DNA of 64,000 nt from Dactylellina haptotyla. Lineage: Eukaryota; Ascomycota; Orbiliomycetes; Orbiliales; Orbiliaceae. Where the stretch lies: positions 558,001-622,000 of the forward strand of contig CM062386.1 in the NCBI GenBank assembly GCA_031310005.1. Direction: 5' to 3'. Position numbers and translations under genes: made by a program. Below the pieces are notes generated by a model, which saw only the letters and a list, made by a program, of their open reading frames with translations, had not been told where the DNA came from and did not search any database. Numbering within the stretch: the first letter of the stretch is position 1; each line of letters starts with the position of its first letter. Positions 11,663 to 21,316 of this stretch are shown here, piece after piece.

Positions 11663-12499
11663 ATGGCGCCACACGTTCAATCATCGTCTCGAAGATCCGA
11701 CCCGACAGTCTTGTCACGAGACAGACAATTCTCGCTCGCAGCCACTGTCGGTTCTGAGGATCGAATGTACACCACGTCTTCAACATGCTGCAATGCAACA
11801 AGTGCCAACTCTAGTTCTAGTGGTAGCTCGCCAAACAGGAGAGCATTTTTATCTCAAAAGGAGATTTCTCACCAGCGGGAGCTTTACGAGAAACAAATTT
11901 TGGATCCCTTCCTTGACGAAGTGAACCAGGAAACCGCAGAAATATCCGAAAGAGCCAGATTCCTTGTAATACACAATCCTCAATGGTTTCAACCACAAAA
12001 CCAAACAGGGACGGACGGTAATAATTCTCCAACAACAGTAGGTTGCTCTTGCCATCCGGATGCACCATGGGTAAACTCCATGACACAACGAGATTTCGAG
12101 CTAGAACGAGAGATATTGCTGGAGCGTCTTAGGTTTCTCAAATCGAAACTCAAAACCATTGACTTCTTTTTCGATGAGATCAAATTTCAAGGTCGAGCTA
12201 ACTGTCAAAACGAAGAGCTGAGCGATGACGATGTTCAAAGATGTGCTATTATGGCAGAGAGAGCACGCCGCGAGAATCTTGAGGTCCATCCGGAATTCAT
12301 CAGACCTCCAAGGCAAACTCGCCGACGGACGAGAGTTAAGAGGTTTTTTGGTTGTATAATAAACCAAATATTCGGATTGCTATCTTGCGATCCTGCACGA
12401 GAGGATGTTGAACTCGAGCTGCAGCCAGGTGTCCAGGACGAGGAAGGAGAAGAAATAAGAAGCCCTCGTCGACGAAAGAATAGCAGTCCCAGCCGGTAG
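11663..12499 (+). CDS. Unrecognised protein with coiled-coil segment, 278 aa
   Basis: One uninterrupted exon from ATG at 11663 (context ACCATGG) to TAG. I do not recognise a family. The first ~65 residues are Ser/Thr-rich. Two charged helical stretches follow (SQKEISHQRELYEKQILD and FELEREILLERLRFLKSK), then a Cys-containing basic segment (RRRTRVKRFFGCIINQIFG) and an acidic/basic low-complexity end. The hydrophobic run FGCIINQIFGLLSC is too short for a sure membrane helix but could be a membrane or lipid anchor beside the Arg-rich patch. It follows the two GTPase genes in the same orientation and may be part of the same lineage-specific stretch. Being a coding gene at all rests on ORF length and composition. 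Confidence 0.5.
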   Translation: MAPHVQSSSRRSDPTVLSRDRQFSLAATVGSEDRMYTTSSTCCNATSANSSSSGSSPNRRAFLSQKEISHQRELYEKQILDPFLDEVNQETAEISERARFLVIHNPQWFQPQNQTGTDGNNSPTTVGCSCHPDAPWVNSMTQRDFELEREILLERLRFLKSKLKTIDFFFDEIKFQGRANCQNEELSDDDVQRCAIMAERARRENLEVHPEFIRPPRQTRRRTRVKRFFGCIINQIFGLLSCDPAREDVELELQPGVQDEEGEEIRSPRRRKNSSPSR

Positions 12500-12717
12500 C
12501 CGACAACTGCCATGGCGCCAGTTATTTAAGTTGAGGGCGCTTAAATATAACTATTTTCCGTTGATAAACGATGCATTTACTACATGTATGATATACCCGT
12601 AGAATCGACTAACGCTCCTAGAAATAATTTAATATTAACGTACAGGTGACCCGAATACCTCACCTCTCTCCAGTCGATGTATTAATATCATACATCCGCA
12701 ATACATATTCAATCTCC

Positions 12718-13464
12718 ATGCCAGCTCCGAGCCGTCTCCCTCGGCCGCGCAGGTCTACTTCTCCCTCTCAGACGTCGCAGAATAGCATAAGCCCTCGTAT
12801 ATACACGCCTATCCCTTCTCATACGCAGCGTATAGGCTCCACCAATGCCGCCACGGCAAGTACGGCAAGTACGGCAGGTACGGCACCCTCTGCGGCAGAA
12901 TCGCCCACCACAGCGCCATGTAACACGGACACCAATTGTACCGCCCCCACAACGACCCGAACGTATCCGCCTGAACCTCGCCCAGAGACTCACCATCACC
13001 TGCTCCCTAATCTCAATCCTCTTCTTCCTGATAATAGCGATCCCGCGCCTCTTATTATACATAACTCACCCGCCCCGCGTGCCCTTCCCGATCCCGCATC
13101 CGACACTCCGTCCTTTCAAATTCCTCCTCGGGCATACCTCTACACACATCTCTATGGTAATCCAGAGCAGTGGGTACCCATCTTGATGAGAATACTAGCC
13201 AACCGAATTCAGCAATCTCAGAGAATACGATACGACGGCCACCCGCTGGGACACGCCGAGTGGATGCGAGAAGAGCAGGGGCGGTTTCCGCTACTCCGGG
13301 ACACATGGGAGCCTTGGATGTTTATCATCGATGCGAAAGTCCGTACCTCGACGATGCTGCAGAGGTTGTCAATAGCGCTGTATGATATACTAGACTTTCT
13401 TTACAAGCAGCAGCTTGACGAATATAACAGCCAAATGGGGGAACGAAGGCTGGTGGTTCTATAA
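12718..13464 (+). CDS. Unrecognised protein, Ser/Thr/Pro-rich N-terminus
   Basis: The frame is open further upstream, but the first ATG in a eukaryotic sense is at 12718 (MPAPSRLPRPRR), giving 248 aa. The N-terminal half is low-complexity, with an (A/T)-S-T-A-S-T-A repeat coded by GGCAAGTAC-type units near 12855-12885. The C-terminal ~110 residues look like a folded helical domain (EQWVPILMRILANRIQQ, DTWEPWMFIIDAKV, LYDILDFLYKQQLDEY). A second frame at 12845-13186 codes for a very hydrophobic segment (LISILFFLIIAIPRLLLYI). The central part may therefore be read differently through an unseen intron, a sequencing frameshift or a broken gene. No family is recognised. Confidence 0.4.
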   Translation: MPAPSRLPRPRRSTSPSQTSQNSISPRIYTPIPSHTQRIGSTNAATASTASTAGTAPSAAESPTTAPCNTDTNCTAPTTTRTYPPEPRPETHHHLLPNLNPLLPDNSDPAPLIIHNSPAPRALPDPASDTPSFQIPPRAYLYTHLYGNPEQWVPILMRILANRIQQSQRIRYDGHPLGHAEWMREEQGRFPLLRDTWEPWMFIIDAKVRTSTMLQRLSIALYDILDFLYKQQLDEYNSQMGERRLVVL

Positions 13465-13700
13465 AGGGTGAAATTACATTCCATGTGAGAATATAGTCTC
13501 CAAACATTGCCGAGAGTACTTTCTAGCACACGGTTAACCTTCTTGTGGGAATAGATGGAAAGATGTATAAATAAAGTCTCAGATTATCGCTAGTTTAGCA
13601 TCGAGTTTTAACATCAACAGTCTACTGTCGAAGAATCAAAAGAAAAGGAAGGAAGAGTACAAGAGAATAGAAGTATACCTCGGGTTACCATATCTCTGGT

Positions 13701-15448
13701 TTACTTTGTAAAAATGGAAACCACGTCACCTTCCATCACTTGATGGTTCAGTCCTGTTCTCTGTGGTGAATGCTTCGCACTGGCACCCCACACAAGCGCA
13801 TACCTAAATCTCTCTTTGATGCTCCTGTGAATCTGGTCGCACACATCCTCGATGGTGCTGCCTCCTCGCACGATGAGGGCCTCATTGAAATCCGGAGCTA
13901 CTCCCTTCCTATAAGCCGGCCTCGTTAGCATATCATATTGCTATAAAACAGAACAAGTGAACGTACTTCTTTGTGTATATTCTCAACAGCCGCAAATCCT
14001 CCCAAATCCTATCCACGACATCCTTAATCCCTAACCCCAACTCGCAGCTCATAACGACCGTATGCGGCTCCCTCGCCAGTTGATTCAAATATGTCTTCGA
14101 AATACAATCGATCTTGTTGTAAACGTACAAACTATCCCCCACACCTTGCGGTTAGTCCTCGGATCTCCCGCAGTATATAAATATATATTGAGAGAAGGAA
14201 AAGAGAATAGAATACTCACCACCGAATATACTTCCGATGCCCCGCCATGATCACATCGATAAAATCATCCACCGTTGCATTCTCGTCCCGTATCAACACC
14301 TCCGCGTTCAACATCTTATAATCCCTCAGAATATTATAAATCATCTTCTCGTCCAGATGTTTCGGCGGACTCATAAAATTGATCTTCATCCCACCGCTCT
14401 TCTTCGGCTTCAGATAGATATTCGGCGGCTCGCGGTTCAACCGTATCCCCACGGCTTCCAGTTCTCTTTCTAGCAGTGTCCGCTGTTCCAGCTTCTTCGT
14501 CGCATCGAGAACCATGACTATCAGATCGGACGTTTTCGCAGCAGAGATGACCTGGCGACCGCGACCCTTGCCCTCGGCGGCACCCTCGATGATCCCCGGC
14601 AAATCGAGAATTTGGATTTCCGCGCCTTCGTATTCGAGAACGCCGGGGATGGCGGTGAGTGTCGTGAAAGCGTAGGCGGCGACTTCAGAGCGGGTTTTGG
14701 TGATCAGGCCGAGAAGCGTCGATTTACCCTGCAAGGTTTCACCGGATCAATATCCTTCATAATCTCATCATAAGAGGGAATTTGGTTTTTACATACCACA
14801 GACGGGAATCCAACCAGCGACACTCGCGCATCTGGTTGCATTCAAACGCTGTCAGCATGGTCATCTCTTCCCGGGTCGTACAATATCGGTTCCCTTCATA
14901 CCTCCGCTCTTGCTCACATCGAATCCGCTACCGCCGCCACCTCCCGAACCAGGACCAGGTTCCAGTAACTGTGCTCTTAGTCGTGCTAGTTTTCTATTCT
15001 TGTAAAAAGTACACACCAGTTTGTTAGCTACCGTACCAATATGCGAGCTAGCTAGCTAGCTAGCTATCTAGCCGCTTCTTTCCACACGAAGGAGTTATAA
15101 ATACCCTTTTAATAATCCCAAATGGTATTCTACACTCCCATAATCAAATTAACCCCTCATCCCTTGTCTTCAAAAAGTAGATATATCGTATAAACAGCGA
15201 TAGCGACGAACCTGTAGCTTTATTCTACGACCCACAACAGCAACAAATTAGCTCCAAATTCCCAGACAACCCGCCAGCAGCTCATGCAAATAGAACAGGG
15301 AATGAAAGCTACCTTCTGCGTCCTCTTCATCTCATCTTCAATCCTATCCCAGCAAAAAAGCGATCAGTTTCCCCCCTTCAATTCCCCTCCATGAAACCAG
15401 CACGACGAGGTGGCGGCCGTACTCTTTAATCTTCTCCGAGATACCCAT
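13701..15448 (-). CDS. RBG1: Developmentally regulated GTP-binding protein, DRG1/Rbg1 type
   Basis: Nine exons on the minus strand: 15423-15448, 15313-15343, 15212-15224, 15105-15129, 14902-14993, 14797-14831, 14220-14728, 13967-14131, 13701-13920. Together they give 371 aa, close to yeast Rbg1 and human DRG1. The joined protein starts [18 protein letters not shown] and runs through [18 protein letters not shown], the Gly-rich loop, G1 [32 protein letters not shown] and [17 protein letters not shown]. It ends with a TGS domain (ALIVRGG to VVSIFTK). Known role: an Obg-family GTPase that works with a DFRP partner (Tma46 in yeast) on ribosomes to prevent stalling. The five most 5' exons are 13-92 nt, and their assignment rests on exact family matches. 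One intron falls between Val and Gly of the P-loop. Confidence 0.9.
15046..15070. repeat. AGCT tetranucleotide repeat in an RBG1 intron
   Basis: About five tandem GCTA units (GAGCTAGCTAGCTAGCTAGC and onward), self-complementary, inside the intron between the 25-nt and 92-nt exons of RBG1. It probably expands and contracts between strains. Confidence 0.8.
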
Positions 15449-16404
15449 CTTGGCGGTAGCGGTATTTTATATCCCTCTCAACCAATGCGATATCCTGTCC
15501 TTGTGGTAAAAGAATCGGTCGTCAACCGTATCAATGATCCGTGCGCTGTTCGTTTGAGTGCTGTAGAGTTCGCACGCGGGTATTCGTATCGGTATTACGT
15601 CGCGCGAAGAGTTATCGCAAAATGGCGGGGTGTTTGTTGTTTCGAGATGAGAAAAAGTCGGATGTGGGTTTTTCGCGAAACGAAGCGTTGGAGTATAGCG
15701 GTGGAGCTCCCCCGCAAAAAGCTCCCTCTACAAATATGCCATAAAGCGAACTCACACAATCTACTAATGTTACGTTGAGATGGACCAGATATAGCACAAA
15801 ATTACCACTTTGTATTTGACTTGTAAAGGGCTCTGTAGTAAAAAAGAAACGCCGAAGACTAGCTAATATAAGTAAAAAGAAAACGGAAAAGCAACTATAT
15901 AATATAAAAAAGAACCGGCACCAATTCTTTTTCTCTTTCTCATTTTTTCTCTCTCCATTTCTAACCGAAGGCGAAAAAAAAGCAGCTTGAAAGTAACAGT
16001 TTACAACAGAAATAAACTGCTAATTTTACCAGCAAGTAAAATAAAAATTCCGCGTATGATAAAAAAGAAAATTTCGGAAATGAAACGGTAGCAGAAAAAA
16101 GGGCAGGTAGGGGGTACCTTGATGAAAAGAGTATTATCAGAACGCCACGCCCATTAACAATACACGAAAAGGGAAATAAAATGCGGGTGTGAAGTTGTGA
16201 TATTAACACTTGTAGTTTGGGTAAAAGTTTGAGGTGAGTAGAAAGAAAAAAAAGAGGGAAAGATACATTTTGTGTCGAGGAAAGGTGGAGGCCGATGATG
16301 ATGAAAGGTGATTTTTGTTATCATTAAACATATAATCGTGTCGAGGGTAAAAAAGTGGAAATTTTCAAGTGAGAAAAAAAGGTTATCCTTTCTTTTCATC
16401 CAAC
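15449..16404. other. Intergenic, RBG1 promoter and remodeller 3' region
   Basis: Both flanking genes are on the minus strand, so this holds the RBG1 promoter and the 3' end of the chromatin remodeller. It is purine-rich on the plus strand, with poly(A) stretches, and no gene is supported. Confidence 0.5.
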
Positions 16405-19400
16405 CTAATCCTCGTCGTCTTCGTCATCGCTTCCAAGGTCTTGCTCATCCACGGGAGGCGAAGTAGGTTTCTTTCCGACATTGAACTTGAGTTTGATGTT
16501 GGGGGTTGGGGTGACTGGTGCGGTTGCTGCGGGCGTGCCACCTGCGGAGCCAGTGGGAGCAGCAGATCCATCCTTGAGCCCACCGACGGCGCCAAGAAGG
16601 GCACTGTCAATGGCTGGAACTTCAGCTGGCTCGGAGAGGTCAATAGGGATGTCCCGCTTCGTAGCCTCTTCAGTGATTCGGGTACGGAATTCATCCTGGA
16701 TATATTAATTAGCAAACATCCAAGTGTAGATCAGCAAATCTTAAAAAGCTTACCTCCATAGCAACAGCATCCTCATAAACCATGCTGCCTTCCTCGTTAT
16801 ACAACTTGGCATTGGCAAACATAGTCAGGAAGTCATCCTTAAACTCGTTCAGCGTCAGGTACTCCTCCTTATCAATCTTCTTGCGTATCATATCGAAAGA
16901 TATCGGCCGGGCAATGATCTTGTAGTAGTCTGGATAGAATTTCTTGCTCGGCAGGACAACAAAGTGTTCGGAGCACTTGCGTTCCGATTCATCGTCCTCA
17001 GGAAGATCCATACATAGCTGGTGGACCTTGGACATCGCCTCTTGTAGGTGCTGTCTTTCCTTGTTTGTGAGTGGGTCGGCATTGTTGTTCTTGCCCTTGG
17101 CGCGCTTGCGTTTCGGTGCCTCTTCAACGGGCTCTTCTTCGCGTTTCCGTTTCTCAGCCTTGGGTTGTCGACCGCGCTTCCTCTTTCCAGGTGTCGCGAT
17201 GGGAATCTCTTCGGGTGTTGGTGGCTGCTCCGGTTCTTCCTCCTCATCATCGTCAACACCGCCCGAGCCAGCGACTTTCTTCGCTTTGTTGGCAGCACGC
17301 TTGGCCTGAGCATCGCGCTTCCGCTTGATCGCATCTTCGACGGTATCTTCGTCGTCGTCGATCGCATCGAGCCACTGTTCTTCGGTAAGACCGTCGTCGT
17401 ACTTGACTTGCGTTCTTTCACGAGCGCCACGACCGGCAGGCGCCAGATCTTCAATCTCTTCGCCGATATCTTCTTGCAAGTAGACAGCAGGAAGTTCGTT
17501 CTCGTCCATAAGTCTGGGAAGCGACTTGCCCTCTCCGTATAGGGAGTTCTCCTCTCGGTCCTTATCCATCTGTCTAAACATCTCGAGTTCGCCGTCGTTT
17601 CTGGCAATAACCTCGTTGAGCTCGTCATCATCCAGCTGCTCATCGCCATCTTCCTTGTCATTTTCGTCGACTTCGAGCAAAGATCTCAGGAGGGCATCAC
17701 GTTCCTCATCCTTCGATTTGTTATCGAATTTACCAGCCTGAATGACTTTGCCGTCAATGTCAAGCTTGTACTGCGCTCGAGAAAGGATCTTCTCTTCGAC
17801 GGAATTGCTGGTGATCAAACGCAGAATTCTGACTTCGTTCTTCTGACCGATTCTGTGAGCACGATCCTGGGCTTGAAGATCCTGATGAGGATTCCAATCA
17901 GAGTCGTAAATGATGACGGTATCGGCAGTTTGGAGATTGAGACCGAGACCACCGGCACGCGTGGACAGCAAGAAGATCAGATAGTCCGAACCCGGCGCAT
18001 TGAAGTCTTTCAACATTACACTACGGTCATCTGCCTTCGTCGAACCGTCCAAACGCATGAACTTCCAGCCTCGGTAAGCCAGGAAATCCTCCATGATGTT
18101 CATGATTTGTGTCATTTGGAAGAACATGAGAACCTAAACGTTTCGATTAGCATTGCAATTTTCTCTCAAGTACTCTCGAGGTAGCTTACTCTGTGTCCGG
18201 AAGCGAAGAACTTTGGCAGCAGGCGGTCCAACAGTTCGAATTTACCAGCAGAACGCCAGAGAAGATCGTTGGCCAATGGTCCGGGGCTGATCGCGTTTTC
18301 AACATCTTCGAAGACGAACGGATGGTTGCAAATCTTTCGAAGCTGCATAAGCATGTTGCTCAATCCCTTGACGCTGACACGGCTATTCACAAAAATATCA
18401 TTAGCATATGCGAGACGAAAGGCAGCTGAAGAAAATTAACATACCCCGATTTCTGGTTTTCACTAGCAACAAAGATGGCACCGTTCTGCTTCATTTGGTT
18501 GTAAAGCTTGGCTTGCAGCGCGGAGAACTTGCACTTGACAACCTTTTCGACCTTGTCTGGAAGTTCGGACTCGACATCCTTCTTCAAACGTCTGAGCAAG
18601 AAAGGTCTCAAAACCTTATGCAGACGACGAATAATAAGCAGCGCCTCTTCTTCAGTGAGTTCCATCTTGTCCTGGCCTCCAGTATTGGCGAAGGGGGTAT
18701 TGAACCACTCATCGAAGCTCTTGACGGATTTGAAAATGTTGGGTAAGGCGAAGTTGAGAAGCGCCCACAGCTCGGGAAGATTGTTCTGGAGCGGTGTACC
18801 GGTAAGAATAAGACGGTAACGGACGGTATAGTAGGTCGTGAGAGTGAAACTGAGTTTGGATTCGCTATTCTTCATTCTGTGACCTTCATCGATGATCAAG
18901 TACGACCACTTGATCTTGGAAAGGATAGGTCTATCCTTGATGACGTATTCGTAGGTAGTCAGGAGAGCTTGGAAGTCTCCAGCTCGGACTTGGGCCTGGT
19001 GGGCTTTTCTCGCCAGCGGAGGTCCCTTGTATACGATCTTCTTGACGGACGGTGCCCATTTCTCAAACTCCAGAGTCCAGTTAGTAAGTGTACTCAGGGG
19101 AACGACAACCAAGAAAGGAGTCGTGACATTCTTCTTTTCTATCAGGTGAGTAACCAAAGAGATAGTTTGAATAGTCTTTCCGAGACCCATCTCGTCGGCA
19201 AGGATACCGTTGAGGTTGTTGTTGAACAAGGAAACCATCCACTGCAAACCCTTGATCTGGTAATCCTTGAGCTTACCACCGACCAGAATGGAGGGCTGCT
19301 CCGTGACAGTCTCTTTGATCCTATGGGCGACAGAGTAGTAGTCGACCTTCTTGCTGGACTCCTCGTCTTCTTCCTCTTCTTCGCTCTCTTCGTCTTCGGA

Positions 19401-21316
19401 GACGTAGCCTTCGGGTCGTCCGTACTTCTCGTGAGCGTCTTGCTGTTGGGTTTTGACGGCCTGGGCAAGATTCTTGAGGAAACCATCGGTCTGCTTGAGA
19501 AGATGGGTAATACGAGTATCCTTGGCTTGGTCGAGCAACTTGAGATACGCCTCTTCGTCGTTGGCCTTAAGAGCCTGGAGACGCTGCTTGGCGGTTCTTT
19601 CGATTCTCTTCTGCTCTTCCTTCTCCATGAAGGCATGGTGTGACTGCATCATTCTTCCGAACTTCTGAGCCTTAGTACCCATGACAAAGCTGCCGACAAC
19701 ATCCTTGCTGTGGTTGAGAACAGCTCGGAGATATTCGTCTCTCTTCTGCTTCTCTCTATTGGCACGCTGCTCCTTCTGCTGCTTCTCGAGCTTCTCGGTA
19801 ATACGGGCTTCTCGGAGCGACTGCTTCTTCATTCTTCGGAACATAGAGCGGTTTGTTGTCATGGCAAGGCTGTCGTAATGGACCATACTCTGGACCATCT
19901 GCCTTCGCAACTCACGTTGTCTATCCAGCAGACTGAGAGCCTTGTATTCGATTGCTCGCTCGAGTTTCTGCTTGTCACTGATCTCTCCGGAGGCACGGTT
20001 CAAGTTGGCAATGTTCATATCCATGCCTTCGAGCTCGGCTTTCCTGGCTTGTATCCGATTGGCGATTATCTTGTCTCGCTCCTCTCGTATCCTGCCGAGT
20101 TCGATGCCGGTTGGCATGATACTGGGGATTAAGGGGCGATTGGCTCGGATGCCATGGTCAGAGTGAGATATCGATGGGAGGAACAGAGTGTAGGGCGAGG
20201 TGAACGTTTCATAGCCGGTCTTGACAGGAACAAGAGCACCCTCCGTCTTATCAGCGGTGGGAGTCTTGGAAGCAGCGTCAGACCCAGGAGCGGTAGGCGT
20301 AGCAGGTACCGAAGCCGCGGCTTTGGTGGCAGTAGCAGCGGTAAGCATGGCAATGAGATTAGGAGGTATCGGCTGTCCCCGGGACATCATCTTGAAAGCC
20401 ATGATCTGATGCTTGAGAGTGTTCAGCTGTTCTCCACTAAAGCACGGGCTAGGATTCGCGGCACCAGCGGCTTTGGCATTTGCAGGTGTCGTCGGTGCAC
20501 CGGGCGTGTTTGGGACAGCGGAATCGGGCTTTGACGGGGTGGCAGGCGGGTGCGGTGATTGCTGGAGTTTGGAGAGATTGTTCGGAGATGTCTGGGAAGC
20601 CATCTGCTGCTGCTGCATCTGTTGCATATGCTGGGCCATCATGTTGCCCTTCTGCTGCATCATACCATTGGCGTTCTGGTTGAAGGCTGCCTGCTGCATG
20701 TTGGCCTGATGCTGCTGCTGCTGCTGCTGCTGCTGTTGATGTTGTTGTTGCTGTTGCTGCTGCTGTTGTTGATGCTGTTGTTGTTGATGCTGCTGCTGTT
20801 GATGCTGCTGCTGTTGATGCTGTTGATGCTGTTGCTGCTGCTGCATCGCGAGTTTCTGGGCCTGCTGTTGCTTCATGGTATTCTGCTGCTCCTTGAGCGC
20901 TCTGAGATAAGCAGACATCTGGGCGTATTCCGGGTGGGTAGCCTCGGTGGCACCCTGGGCCTTCATGTGCTGCCATCGCTGTAGAGGGAAACGCGGTTGT
21001 CAGCCAATGTAAAGTTGGGGTAGAATGATGATATAGGCGCGATATAAGCGTGGTGGGGTGATTGTATTGATGGATAGACGCCTTCGAAAGCGAGCAGAGT
21101 GTGGGCGTTGCCAATCGGCAAGGACGGGTGGATAAACGTAAAAAGCACGCGGTAAAAGGAAAAAGGATGAAAACGTACCTGATATATCTGATGGACTTGT
21201 TCTCGCGATGGCTGCAGGCCCATCATCTGGGGATGGGGCGCGCCGCCATTGGCGTGCATCTGATGCGGCTGCTGATGAACCTGCGTGGCCATGACCTGCG
21301 CGGTATTCATCATCAT
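16405..21316 (-). CDS. snf21: SWI/SNF-RSC family chromatin-remodelling ATPase (Snf21/Sth1/Snf2)
   Basis: Five exons: 21179-21316, 18445-20978, 18190-18382, 16754-18133, 16405-16695, giving 1,511 aa. Domains in order: an N-terminal helical block (REQVHQIYQRWQHMKAQG), a His/Gln polyglutamine tract, QLQ (FSGEQLNTLKHQIMAFKMM), HSA (RRQMVQSMVHYDSLAMTTN), the SNF2 ATPase with DEMGLGKT and DEGHRMKN, and a helicase C lobe (STRAGGLGLNLQTADTVI, QAQDRAHRIGQ). Then come a SnAC region (LTEEQWLDAIDDDED), a basic RKRGRQPK AT-hook-like patch and a single bromodomain ending near EEGSMVYEDAVAME. It is the ATP-driven nucleosome-sliding subunit of SWI/SNF or RSC. QLQ+HSA+SnAC+bromodomain is common to Snf2 and Sth1, so which complex it serves is undecided. 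Three tandem Met codons mark the start, and an in-frame stop lies upstream. Confidence 0.93.
20707..20845 (-). repeat. CAG/CAA tract coding Gln-His repeats
   Basis: A run of CTG/TTG triplets on the plus strand (CAG/CAA on the coding strand), interrupted by regularly spaced His codons (QQQQHQQQQHQQQQH). It lies in the N-terminal part of the remodelling ATPase. Such tracts are common in fungal Snf2 proteins and vary in length between strains. The opposite strand reads as a meaningless poly-Leu frame. Confidence 0.9.

Noticed and set aside
20559-20984. Poly-leucine open frame on the plus strand
   Set aside because: It is the antisense reading of the CAG/CAA tract of the remodelling ATPase, which has clear domain evidence on the minus strand.
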